Shown one piece after another: positions 8,038 through 15,279 of a stretch of 48,861 nucleotides of DNA. The stretch is taken from the NCBI GenBank assembly GCA_934670025.1, contig CAKUOS010000008.1:1-48861 (forward strand), read 5' to 3'. The notes below the pieces were generated by a model, which saw nothing but the letters and a program-made list of their open reading frames with translations, had not been told where the DNA came from and searched no databases. This DNA comes from an uncultured Oscillospiraceae bacterium. GTDB taxonomy: Bacteria > Bacillota > Clostridia > Oscillospirales > Oscillospiraceae. Each line of letters starts with the position of its first letter. The first letter of the stretch is position 1. The position numbers were made by a program, and so were the translations under genes.

Positions 8038-8262
8038 ATGGATCCCATCTTTGAAATCGAACTGGAGGACTGCCCGGTCTGCCGCGGCGTCGGCGCGATG
8101 CAGGACGATCACGGCTGGTGCGTGTGCGTGGCGTGCATGGACTGCGGCGCAGAAACGGCGCACGCCGCCTATCACACCGCCGAAGAGCGGCTGGAGGCCG
8201 CGCAGCAGGTGGCGCTTTTGTGGAACATGGGCAAGGTCATCCATCCCGGCGTCGGCGACTGA
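8038..8262 (+). CDS. Lar-like zinc-ribbon protein
   Basis: A 74-residue protein with two Cys pairs, CPVC near residue 12 and CMDC near residue 33 (plus CVC before it), followed by the helix EERLEAAQQVALLWNMG. This is the layout of Lar-type (restriction-alleviation) and related phage zinc ribbons, which end in a WNxR-like helix; here it reads WNMG. The ATG at 8038 has an aaggag site at 8023-8028. It stands alone with its own terminator. A prophage or plasmid origin is possible but nothing else phage-like is near. Confidence 0.7.
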   Translation: MDPIFEIELEDCPVCRGVGAMQDDHGWCVCVACMDCGAETAHAAYHTAEERLEAAQQVALLWNMGKVIHPGVGD

Positions 8263-8273
8263 CACATCAAAAC

Positions 8274-8299
8274 GCGCGGACATCCGTCCGCGCCTTTTT
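8274..8299 (+). terminator. Intrinsic terminator after the Lar-like gene
   Basis: Stem gcgcgga(c)/(g)tccgcgc (8274-8281 with 8286-8293), 4-base loop, then a ctttttc tract. Confidence 0.82.
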
Positions 8300-8354
8300 C
8301 TTGCCTTTTTGCCGGTCATATGGTATATTTTTCGCGGAGCAGCCGCAAAAAGCG

Positions 8355-8490
8355 CTCCGACAGGGATAAAAACGCAACGCGCGCATCCGCGCGCCAGAGC
8401 CGGTAGGTAGCCCGGCCGTCCTGCTTTCGCAGGGTAAGTAACCCTCCCCTCCGGGTCGTCCGTTTCCTGTCCAGTTTCATCATCAGGAGG
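8355..8490 (+). ncRNA. Probable yjdF-motif RNA (azaaromatic-responsive riboswitch)
   Basis: A highly structured leader immediately before yjdF. A closing helix pairs gacagg (8359-8364) with cctgtc (8466-8471) and continues as aaacg (8370-8374) with cgttt (8461-8465), leaving a 5-base bulge. Inside lie a gcgcg/cgcgc hairpin, gccgg/ccggc (near 8399-8416), cctgc-ttt-gcagg (near 8419-8433) and a short agggt/accct arm. The Shine-Dalgarno (aggagg, 8485-8490) follows directly, so translational control is likely. Assignment rests on the known association of the yjdF RNA with yjdF genes plus the visible fold; the consensus was not searched by covariance model. Confidence 0.68.
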
Positions 8491-8498
8491 GATCAAAC

Positions 8499-8915
8499 AT
8501 GGGCATGGATTCATGCAGGCTGACGGTGTATTTCGAGGCGCCGTTCTGGGTCGGTGTGTTTGAGCGCACGCGCAGCGGCGCGCTCTTCGCGGCCCGGGTG
8601 GTCTTCGGCGCGGAGCCGAAGGACTACGAGGTCTACGCGCGCGTTCTGAAGGAATACGCACGGCTGCGGTTCAGCCCGGCTGTGGAAAGCGCGGCGTACG
8701 CGGAGATCAGAAATCCAAAGCGTGCGCGCCGCGCCGCCGCGAAGCTGACCGGCTCCGCCGGGACCGGTACGCGCGCACAGCAGGCGCTGCAAATGCAGTA
8801 CGAGCAGCAAAAGCGCGAACGCAGGGCGCAAAGCCGCGCGGAAAAGGAAGCGGCGCAGCAGCGCCGGTTCGAGCAGAAGCAGCGCAAAAAGCAGCAGAAG
8901 CACCGGGGTCATTGA
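8499..8915 (+). CDS. yjdF: YjdF family protein (DUF2992)
   Basis: A 138-residue protein. The N-terminal 60 residues carry the family pattern (LTVYFEAPFWVGVFER, ARVVFGAEPKDYEVY, LRFSP). The C-terminal half is a basic, Gln/Arg/Lys-rich helix typical of the family. YjdF proteins are thought to respond to toxic azaaromatic compounds sensed by the upstream RNA; the biochemical activity is not known. The ATG at 8499 is 8 bases after aggagg. The stop codon is embedded in the terminator hairpin. Confidence 0.88.
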   Translation: MGMDSCRLTVYFEAPFWVGVFERTRSGALFAARVVFGAEPKDYEVYARVLKEYARLRFSPAVESAAYAEIRNPKRARRAAAKLTGSAGTGTRAQQALQMQYEQQKRERRAQSRAEKEAAQQRRFEQKQRKKQQKHRGH

Positions 8916-8934
8916 CCCCGGCGCTTTTGCTTTC
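8903..8934 (+). terminator. Intrinsic terminator overlapping the yjdF stop codon
   Basis: Stem ccggggtc/gaccccgg (8903-8910 with 8914-8921) followed by cgcttttgcttt. The TGA stop sits in the loop and 3' arm. Confidence 0.8.
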
Positions 8935-8989
8935 CGGACCGAAAACACGCCGCTGATTTGCGGTCTGGGTTTTCAAGTTTGCACGATTC

Positions 8990-9210
8990 AAAGCCTTCCC
9001 CTCCGGGGAAGGTGGCTGCGGAGCGAAGCGCAGCAGACGGATGAGGGTCTGGGAGCACTTGCAGATCGCTTCGCAGCTTCCGCAAAACCGTTACTGCTCT
9101 CCTGCCCTCATCCGCCCCAGTGTGCTCACTGGGGCACCTTCCCTACCCCCTTTGTCCCTGCGGGACATTTCCCCCTGACAGGGGGAATCGGCCCCGAAGG
9201 GGAAGGCTTT
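8990..9210. repeat. Intergenic repeat element (R3 family) with 12-bp terminal inverted repeats
   Basis: A 221-bp non-coding element bounded by perfect inverted repeats aaagccttcccc (8990-9001) and its complement (9199-9210). Subterminal arms also pair (gatgaggg near 9040 with ccctcatc near 9107). A 55-base block at 9141-9195 is identical to 20384-20438. The element is MITE-like or a REP-like palindrome. The rest of the 8935-9361 gap holds an R1-like fragment near 9211-9225 and nothing gene-like. Confidence 0.72.
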
Positions 9211-9361
9211 TGGGCATCGGCCCCTACACCTTCCCGGAAAGTCTCTCCTTTTCTTTTGCCAGCGTTTTCTTTTGGAGAAGCAAAAGAAAATGCTGCATAT
9301 CATTAAACTGCCGAATTCGGTCGCTCCGGCGAAGGGGATTTCACCGGCGCTGCAAAAAAAC

Positions 9362-9390
9362 TTGTATTTTCCCGGCGAAGTTCTTATAAT
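9362..9390 (+). promoter_or_regulatory. Promoter of the larEBC operon
   Basis: TTGTAT at 9362-9367, 17-base spacer, perfect TATAAT at 9385-9390, giving a leader of about 25 bases before larE. Confidence 0.78.
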
Positions 9391-9421
9391 GAGGACAACA
9401 AATCGCAAAGCGAGGCTTCCC

Positions 9422-10168
9422 ATGCAGCTGTCTGAATTTTTTACCCAATATCCCAAAGCCGCGCTGGGCTTTTCCGGCGGGGTCGATTCGTCGTATCTGC
9501 TGTACGCCGCCGTACAGTGCGGCGCGGACGTGCGGCCGTACTACATCAAGACTGCGTTCCAGCCGCAGTTTGAGCTGGACGACGCAAAAAAGCTCTGCGC
9601 GCAGCTGGGCGTCCCGCTGACGGTGCTGGAGCTCGACGCGCTGGCAGACCCGGCCGTTGCGGCCAATCCACCCGACCGCTGCTACCACTGCAAGACGCGC
9701 CTGTTCGGCACGCTGGCCGAACGCGCGCAAAAGGACGGCTACGCCGTCCTGCTCGACGGAACGAACGCCTCCGACGACGCATCCGACCGGCCCGGGATGC
9801 GCGCGCTGCGCGAGTCGCAGGTGCGCTCGCCGCTGCGTCTGTGCGGGCTGACGAAGACGGAGATCCGAAACCTGTCGCGCGAGGCCGGGCTTTTCACGTG
9901 GGACAAGCCCGCGTATGCCTGTCTTGCCACGCGCGTGCCCGCCGGCGAGATGCTCACGGCGGAAAAGCTGCAAAAAACCGAGGCCGCCGAGGCGTTTCTC
10001 TTCTCGCTGGGCTTCCGCGACTTCCGCGTGCGGTATTTTCACGGCGCAGCGCGCATCCAGCTGCCCGAGGCGCAGCTTTCGCTTGCGCTTGCGCAGCGTG
10101 AGACGCTCGTGCGCGGGCTGAAGCAATATTATCCGGCAGTCCTGCTGGATCTGGAGGTGCGCGGATGA
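9422..10168 (+). CDS. larE: LarE, ATP-dependent sulfur transferase for nickel-pincer cofactor
   Basis: A 248-residue PP-loop enzyme (SGGVDSS, residues 18-24) that adenylates a pyridine carboxylate and inserts sulfur to make the pincer ligand of the lactate racemase cofactor. Cys87 and Cys90 form a CxxC (RCYHC) and Cys167 lies in AYACLATR. Three such cysteines are what the [4Fe-4S]-using, non-sacrificial LarE type needs, whereas the sacrificial type has only the last. ATG 9422 is chosen because the frame upstream contains the promoter and a cgagg site lies 7 bases before. The stop overlaps larB (ATGA). Confidence 0.92.
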   Translation: MQLSEFFTQYPKAALGFSGGVDSSYLLYAAVQCGADVRPYYIKTAFQPQFELDDAKKLCAQLGVPLTVLELDALADPAVAANPPDRCYHCKTRLFGTLAERAQKDGYAVLLDGTNASDDASDRPGMRALRESQVRSPLRLCGLTKTEIRNLSREAGLFTWDKPAYACLATRVPAGEMLTAEKLQKTEAAEAFLFSLGFRDFRVRYFHGAARIQLPEAQLSLALAQRETLVRGLKQYYPAVLLDLEVRG

Positions 10169-10920
10169 GCGGCCATGTACACGATATTCTGCGGCAGGTG
10201 CAGTCGGGCCAGATGAGCCCCGAACAGGCCGAGCTGCTGCTGAAAAAAGCGCCGTTTGAGGATCTCGGCTACGCCAAGATCGATCTGCACCGCGCCACGC
10301 GGCAGGGTGCGCCCGAGGTCATCTACGGCGCGGGCAAGACGCCCGCGCAGATCGCGGGCATCGCCGCCGCGATGCAGAAAAACGGCGTCAGCCCCATCCT
10401 CATCACGCGACTCTCGCCCGAATCGGCCGCGATCGTCGCGCAGTCTGTCCCGCTTGACTACCGCGCGGAGGCGAAGCTCGGCATCGTGGGCGAAATTCCC
10501 GCACCGGACGGCAACGGGCCCGTCGTCGTCGCGGCCGCGGGCACGTCGGACTACGCCGTCGCGGAGGAGGCCGCCGTCACGGCCGAGGTCCACGGCAGCC
10601 GCGTGCTGCGGCTGTACGACGTGGGCGTCGCGGGTCTGCACCGGCTGCTCGCACACCTCGACGAGCTGATGGCCGCGCAGGTCGTCATCGCCGTCGCGGG
10701 CATGGAAGGGGCGCTTGCAAGCGTTGTCGGCGGGCTGGTATCCTGTCCGGTCATCGCCGTGCCGACGAGCGTGGGCTACGGCGCGAGCTTCGGCGGCGTG
10801 GCCGCACTGCTTGCCATGCTCAACTCGTGCGCCAGCGGCGTGAGCGTCGTGAACATCGACAACGGTTTCGGCGCGGGCTTCCTCGCCAGCCGCATCAACC
10901 ATCTGGGAGGACACGCATGA
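10165..10920 (+). CDS. larB: LarB, nicotinic acid adenine dinucleotide carboxylase/hydrolase
   Basis: A 251-residue protein whose C-terminal 150 residues have the PurE-like fold ([59 protein letters not shown]). It carries out the first step of nickel-pincer synthesis, carboxylation of NaAD and release of AMP. It overlaps larE and larC by four bases each, indicating tight co-expression. Full length for the family. Confidence 0.93.
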   Translation: MSGHVHDILRQVQSGQMSPEQAELLLKKAPFEDLGYAKIDLHRATRQGAPEVIYGAGKTPAQIAGIAAAMQKNGVSPILITRLSPESAAIVAQSVPLDYRAEAKLGIVGEIPAPDGNGPVVVAAAGTSDYAVAEEAAVTAEVHGSRVLRLYDVGVAGLHRLLAHLDELMAAQVVIAVAGMEGALASVVGGLVSCPVIAVPTSVGYGASFGGVAALLAMLNSCASGVSVVNIDNGFGAGFLASRINHLGGHA

Positions 10921-12110
10921 AAACGATCTACCTTGACTGCTCCATGGGTGCGGCGGGCGATATGCTGATGGCCGCGCTTTACGAGCTGCTGGACGATAAA
11001 GCGGCGTTTCTGCGCCGTATGGCGGCGCTGGAGCTGCCGGGTATCGAAATTTCCGCCGAACCGGCCGTCAAATGCGGCGTGACGGGCACGCATATGCGTG
11101 TGCTCGTCCACAGCGAGGAAGAAGATCATGCCCATCATCACGAGCATGAGCATGACCACGAGCACGAACACGCGCATCACCACCACACCGGCCTGCACGA
11201 GATCGAGCACCGCATTGCGCATCTCGATCTGCCCGAGGCCGTGCGGAGTGACGCGCTGGCCGTCTACCGCTCGATCGCAGACGCGGAATCGCGCGTCCAC
11301 GGCGCACCGGTCGAGGAGATCCACTTCCACGAGGTCGGCACGCTCGACGCGCTGGCCGACGTTGTCGGCGTGTGTCTGCTCCTGCATCTGCTTGCCCCGG
11401 ACGCGGTGTACGCCTCCCCTGTTCACGTCGGCTCCGGGCAGGTCAAATGCGCGCACGGCATCCTGCCTGTACCCGCGCCTGCGACGGCGCTGCTGCTTAC
11501 GGGGATCCCCATCTACTCGGGCGACATCCGCGGCGAACTGTGTACGCCGACGGGCGCGGCGCTGCTGCGCCATTTCGTGACAACATTCGGCCCCATGCCC
11601 GCCCTGCGCCTTGCAAAAACGGGCTACGGCATGGGCACAAAGGACTTCCCCGCCGCCAACTGCGTGCGCGCGATGCTCGGCGAAACGGACGGCGGCACGG
11701 AGCGCATCGTGGAGCTGTCGTGCAATCTCGACGACATGACACCCGAGGACATCGCCTTCGCGCTGGAGCGGCTGCTGGAGGGCGGCGCGCGCGACGCCTT
11801 CACAACGCCCATCGGCATGAAGAAAAGCCGCCCGGGCGTGCTGCTGCGCTGCCTGTGCCGCGAGGAAGACCGTGAAGCGATGGTGCGCCTGCTGTTTCTG
11901 CACACAACGACGCTCGGCGTGCGCGCGGCCGTGCTCGACCGCTATACGCTCACGCGGCGCGAGGAGCTCGCCGCCACGCCGCACGGCGACGTGCGCGTGA
12001 AGGTTTCGAGCGGCTTCGGCGTCACGCGCCGCAAAGCGGAATATGACGATCTGGCCCGCATCGCCCGCGAAACGGGCAAACCGATTGCGGAACTGCGGGA
12101 GCTGGTGTAA
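10917..12110 (+). CDS. larC: LarC, CTP-dependent nickel insertase (single, unsplit ORF)
   Basis: A 397-residue protein beginning [19 protein letters not shown] long His/Glu/Asp-rich stretch (about residues 65-85, e.g. [13 protein letters not shown]) is a nickel store or chelating loop. The C-terminal part has [25 protein letters not shown] and [21 protein letters not shown]. It inserts nickel into the dithiocarboxylate cofactor. In Lactiplantibacillus the gene is split and needs a ribosomal frameshift; here both halves are in one continuous frame. The ATG (10917) overlaps the larB stop behind a gggagg site. No larA is in the window. Confidence 0.93.
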   Translation: MKTIYLDCSMGAAGDMLMAALYELLDDKAAFLRRMAALELPGIEISAEPAVKCGVTGTHMRVLVHSEEEDHAHHHEHEHDHEHEHAHHHHTGLHEIEHRIAHLDLPEAVRSDALAVYRSIADAESRVHGAPVEEIHFHEVGTLDALADVVGVCLLLHLLAPDAVYASPVHVGSGQVKCAHGILPVPAPATALLLTGIPIYSGDIRGELCTPTGAALLRHFVTTFGPMPALRLAKTGYGMGTKDFPAANCVRAMLGETDGGTERIVELSCNLDDMTPEDIAFALERLLEGGARDAFTTPIGMKKSRPGVLLRCLCREEDREAMVRLLFLHTTTLGVRAAVLDRYTLTRREELAATPHGDVRVKVSSGFGVTRRKAEYDDLARIARETGKPIAELRELV

Positions 12111-12171
12111 AGCGATACCGGTTTATCTGCTTTTTACCATGCAGGGATCGGCAAATTCGAGGGTTCCTAAC

Positions 12172-12331
12172 GGGCCGATGTGGGCATCGGCCCCTACGGC
12201 TTTATGGAAAGACTACACAAAAACCAAACTGCGAACCTGGCTCGCAGTTTGGAAAGAAAGAAACGGCTTTAGAGAATAAGAGACGGCGCTCGCGGCGGCT
12301 CGTTTCGTCAAAGCCGTTTCTGACGCGCATC
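12172..12331. repeat. Composite intergenic repeat R1-R2 (copy A)
   Basis: R1 is the palindrome gggccgatgtgggcatcggccc at 12172-12193-type positions followed by cctac. After a short linker comes R2: a 13-bp stem at 12224-12252 (ccaaactgcgaac / gctcgcagtttgg, one mismatch), a purine-rich bridge, and a second stem pairing gaaacggcttt (near 12261) with aaagccgtttc (near 12312). Related copies occur at 22936-23122 and 23351-23516. No coding content. Confidence 0.7.
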
Positions 12332-12363
12332 GGCCCCTACGCAGATTTGAAAAACGACGCAAA

Positions 12364-12402
12364 AAGGTACAGCCCTGCAATCGGGCTGTACCTTCTGTTT
12401 TT
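12364..12402. terminator. Bidirectional terminator between larC and the NCS2 permease
   Basis: A 12-bp perfect stem (12364-12375 with 12383-12394, core ggtacagccc), 7-base loop, then ctgttttt; on the minus strand a T-run also follows. Nearly the same hairpin with its flanking sequence recurs at 33101-33136. Confidence 0.85.
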
Positions 12403-12429
12403 GCTTCGGTCAAATTGATTTTGCGCGTG

Positions 12430-13836
12430 TTATTTCTGCTCCGGTTTGGCCGGGTCGAGCGTATCCTCGGTCAGCGCGCCGACGTCCTCGGCCTTGACCT
12501 TCTTCGGCAGCGTCAGCGACAGCACCATCGCCACGACAAACACGCCCGCGACGGGGTTGTTGGCAAAGATATCGCTCACGAGCTGCGGCATTCCGGAGAA
12601 AAACTCCGGAACCTGCGTCACGCCGATGCCGATGGCGAACGACGTGGCCGCGATGATGGTGTTGCGCTGGTCGAAGCCGCATTCGCCGAGCATCGTGACG
12701 CCCGAGACGATGATCGCGCCGAACATGATGACCGTGCAGCCGCCGAGCACGCAGTCCGGAAGCGTCGAGAAGAACGCGCCGACCGGCGGGAACAGGCCTG
12801 CGAGGATGAGCGTCAGGGCGCCGAACATGATCGTGAAGCGGTTGACGACCTTCGTCATGGCGACGAGGCCCACGTTCTGACTGAACGACGTGATCGGCGG
12901 GCAGCCGAACACGCCGCCCGAGACGGCGGAAATAAAGCCGTCGCAGCCCAGCGAGCCCGAAACTTCCTTCTCCGTGATCTCCCGGCCAAGACCGCCGGTG
13001 CAGACCGCAGAGGTGTCGCCGATCGTCTCCGCGGCGGAGACGAGGAACACGAGCGTCACGGAGACGACCGCGCCAAGCTCAAATTTCGGCGTGAAGGCGA
13101 ACAGCCGCGGCAGCGCGACGACGCCGAGCTCGGCGACCGTGCTCCTGAGCGAAGCGAAATCGACCATGCCGAAAAACAGCGAGACGATATAGCCCACGAT
13201 CAGGCCGAACAGCACGTACAGCTGCTTCCAGAAGCCCTTTGCAAGCGAATTATAGACCAGACAGGCCGCCAGCGTGATGACCGCGACGAGCAGATTCTGC
13301 CACGCGCCGGTGGGGTACACGGACGAGCTTGCAAACGACGAAATGCCCGTCGAGAGCAGGCTGAAGCCGATCGTCGTCACGACGCAGGCCGAGACGATGG
13401 GGCTGACGAAGCGCCGCCAGTATCTGGCCGTCAGGCCGAGCAGCCCCTCGATGCAGCCGCCGACGATGACCGCGCCGATCATCAGACCGTAATCCTTTGC
13501 CGCAAGCGTCATCATCGCGGACAGGAACGTAAAGCTCAGGCCCATTACGACCGGCAGCCGCGAGCCGATGCGCCAGATGGGATAGAGCTGGATGAGCGTG
13601 CCGATGCCGGCAACAAGCATGGCGGCCTGGATGAGCAGCGCCGTATCGACGGCGGTGAACGCCTGTCCGTTGTACACGGCAACGCTTGCGATCAGCATGA
13701 CAGGCGTGACGTTCGCCACGAACATGGCCAGCACGTGCTGCAAGCCGAAGGGGATGGCTTTTGCGACCGGCACTCTGCCGTCGAGCCTGTAAATGTTGTC
13801 GACGGACGCCGGGGCGCGGGTTCTCTGGTCTTTCAT
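12430..13836 (-). CDS. NCS2-family nucleobase (xanthine/uracil) permease
   Basis: A 468-residue integral membrane symporter with about twelve to fourteen hydrophobic segments. Family marks: the QH motif in FGLQHVLAMFVANVTP (about residues 31-46), the conserved carboxylate segment SAAETIGDTSAV, and the NxG-like stretch CPPITSFSQNVGLVAMT. The pattern is closest to the xanthine/urate branch, but substrate is not certain. ATG 13836 follows aaaggag. The predicted transcript starts near 14214, so the mRNA would carry a leader of about 380 bases containing the three-way-junction element. No canonical purine riboswitch was recognised in it. Confidence 0.88.
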   Translation of the reverse strand: MKDQRTRAPASVDNIYRLDGRVPVAKAIPFGLQHVLAMFVANVTPVMLIASVAVYNGQAFTAVDTALLIQAAMLVAGIGTLIQLYPIWRIGSRLPVVMGLSFTFLSAMMTLAAKDYGLMIGAVIVGGCIEGLLGLTARYWRRFVSPIVSACVVTTIGFSLLSTGISSFASSSVYPTGAWQNLLVAVITLAACLVYNSLAKGFWKQLYVLFGLIVGYIVSLFFGMVDFASLRSTVAELGVVALPRLFAFTPKFELGAVVSVTLVFLVSAAETIGDTSAVCTGGLGREITEKEVSGSLGCDGFISAVSGGVFGCPPITSFSQNVGLVAMTKVVNRFTIMFGALTLILAGLFPPVGAFFSTLPDCVLGGCTVIMFGAIIVSGVTMLGECGFDQRNTIIAATSFAIGIGVTQVPEFFSGMPQLVSDIFANNPVAGVFVVAMVLSLTLPKKVKAEDVGALTEDTLDPAKPEQK

Positions 13837-13928
13837 GTGTAAGATCTCCTTTTATTTGATGGCGGGAGCCGCGTGCGCGGTGGACGAACGCCTTGCCCGA
13901 AAAGGGAAAAGTGACAGACGCCGCCCGT

Positions 13929-14203
13929 TAGCGTCAGTTGACAAGGGCAGACACGGTTTTTCACGGGGCAAAACAACGTCTGGCGTCGTTATCCTCGTTG
14001 GCGGGCGACAGCCCGCCTGCCTCGTCTGTCTGCCCAGCCGCCGTTTATCCACCGTGAAAAACTCCGTGGACTTGCCGGCCGGTCTGGGGCGCCATATGCA
14101 AGGCAGAGGACGCAGACTTACTGACGTAAGTCAAGGACGATAACGCAGCAGATGGCGTTCCAGTCCGGCCCGCAAGCGCGTGTGCCCTTGTCAATTGACG
14201 CTA
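13929..14203. repeat. Three-way-junction element / MITE-like structured repeat in the permease leader
   Basis: A 275-bp segment with three nested pairings. The outer arm pairs 13929-13954 with 14180-14203 (tagcgtcaRttgacaagggca shared, two mismatches). Arm two pairs 13952-13966 with 14052-14068 (cacgg..tttttcacgg) and encloses a perfect ggcgggc-gaca-gcccgcc hairpin near 13999-14016. Arm three is a 106-base imperfect palindrome, 14071-14176, from cttgccggcc to ggcccgcaag with a gacttac/gtaagtc tip. The arms abut almost without unpaired bases. Short frames here look spurious. Confidence 0.7.
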
Positions 14204-14220
14204 TTCCCGCCTCAGTATCA

Positions 14221-14249
14221 AGTATAGCCGTTTCAATTTCGTTAAGCAA
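14221..14249 (-). promoter_or_regulatory. Promoter of the NCS2 permease transcript
   Basis: On the minus strand TTGCTT (14244-14249), a 17-base spacer and TATACT (14221-14226). Transcription would begin near 14214, about 10 bases before the structured element. Confidence 0.65.
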
Positions 14250-14360
14250 TGGCAAATTTTTTGTTTGCCTGACAAAAGTTTAGTTTGTATTTCAGCGCTT
14301 TCACCAATTTTTCAAACGCCGTTCGCCATCGGCGAAAAATCCCCCGTTTTCGTGCCGCGG

Positions 14361-14389
14361 TAGACTTTCCCGCGCGCGTCTGCTATCAT
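14361..14389 (+). promoter_or_regulatory. Possible promoter of the DUF554 gene
   Basis: TAGACT at 14361-14366 and TATCAT at 14384-14389 with a 17-base spacer; weak -35, acceptable -10. Leader about 45 bases. Confidence 0.5.
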
Positions 14390-14441
14390 AGGGAAAACCG
14401 GCGCGCGGCGCCGGTTTCCAGGACAGAAAGAAGGAATTCCA

Positions 14442-15167
14442 ATGATCGGACTCGGAACGCTGCTCAACTGCGGCGGCATCCTCGCCGGCGGGCTGGCCGG
14501 GCATCTGACGGGGCGGCTGTTCCGCCCGGAGCAGCAGGACGCGCTGAGCAAGACCTGCGGCGTCAGCGTCGTATTCATCGCCATCGCGGGCGCGATGGAA
14601 GGAATGCTGAAGATCAGCGGCGCGTCCGTCACGGGCGGCCGCTCCATGCTGGTCGTGCTGTGCCTCGCGCTCGGGACCGTGATCGGCGAGCTGCTCGGCA
14701 TCGAGCGCGGGTTCGAGCGCTTCGGCGCATGGCTCAAGGCCAAAACCGGCAGCGACAGCGACGCCTCGTTCGTCCACGCCTTTGTGACGGCGTCGCTGGC
14801 CGTCTCCATCGGCGCGATGGCCATCATGGGCGCGATCCAGGACGGTCTGACCGGCGACTGCACGACGCTGGCGGTCAAATCGGTGCTCGATTTCATCATC
14901 ATCGCGGTCATGACGGCCTCGCTGGGCCGCGGCTGCGCGTTTTCGGCGATCCCCGTGTTCGTGTTCGAGGGCGGCATGACGCTGCTGGCGCGGCTGCTCG
15001 CGCCCGTGATGACCGACGCGGCGATTGCCAACCTGTCCCTGATCGGCTCGATCCTGATATTCTGCATCGGCGTGAATCTCATCTGGGGCAAAAAGCTGCG
15101 CGTGGCGAATATGCTGCCCGCGGTGCTGCTGGCGATCCTCGCGGCGTATCTGCCGTGGAGCCTGTAG
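14442..15167 (+). CDS. DUF554 family membrane protein (YdfK/YqgA-like)
   Basis: A 241-residue protein with six to seven hydrophobic segments and the family opening GLGTLLNCGGILAGGLAGHL. Further marks are LALGTVIGELLGIE, an internal GAMAIMGAIQDGLTGD and the ending LLAILAAYLPW. Function is unknown; small-solute transport has been proposed for the family. The gene is monocistronic, with an aagg-type ribosome site before ATG 14442 and a strong terminator 20 bases after the stop. Confidence 0.87.
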   Translation: MIGLGTLLNCGGILAGGLAGHLTGRLFRPEQQDALSKTCGVSVVFIAIAGAMEGMLKISGASVTGGRSMLVVLCLALGTVIGELLGIERGFERFGAWLKAKTGSDSDASFVHAFVTASLAVSIGAMAIMGAIQDGLTGDCTTLAVKSVLDFIIIAVMTASLGRGCAFSAIPVFVFEGGMTLLARLLAPVMTDAAIANLSLIGSILIFCIGVNLIWGKKLRVANMLPAVLLAILAAYLPWSL

Positions 15168-15187
15168 GCGAATCCCGAAAAAACCGC

Positions 15188-15212
15188 CCCTTCGCAGCTG
15201 CGAAGGGCTTTT
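15188..15212 (+). terminator. Intrinsic terminator of the DUF554 gene
   Basis: A palindromic stem cccttcgcag/ctgcgaaggg (15188-15207) is followed by ctttttg. Confidence 0.83.
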
Positions 15213-15232
15213 TGCGCCGCATTTTGCGCGAA

Positions 15233-15265
15233 AAAAACGCCTCCCCGGGTGGGGGAGGCGTTTTT
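15233..15265. terminator. Bidirectional terminator, mainly for the S-layer adhesin gene
   Basis: A 14-bp stem aaaaacgcctcccc/ggggaggcgttttt (15233-15246 with 15252-15265) with A- and T-runs built into the arms, so it can act on both strands. Confidence 0.87.
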
Positions 15266-15279
15266 CATGTGATTTGCGC

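Noticed and set aside
12415..13842. 475-codon plus-strand frame opposite the NCS2 permease
   Set aside because: The translation is Arg/Asp/His-rich without domain character; the permease on the minus strand has clear family motifs.
13793..14143. Frames across the three-way-junction element on both strands
   Set aside because: The region is dominated by inverted repeats; the translations are basic and featureless and no ribosome site precedes them.
13837..14220. Purine riboswitch upstream of the nucleobase permease
   Set aside because: No conserved purine-aptamer loops or core could be recognised in the leader; only the three-way-junction repeat is visible.
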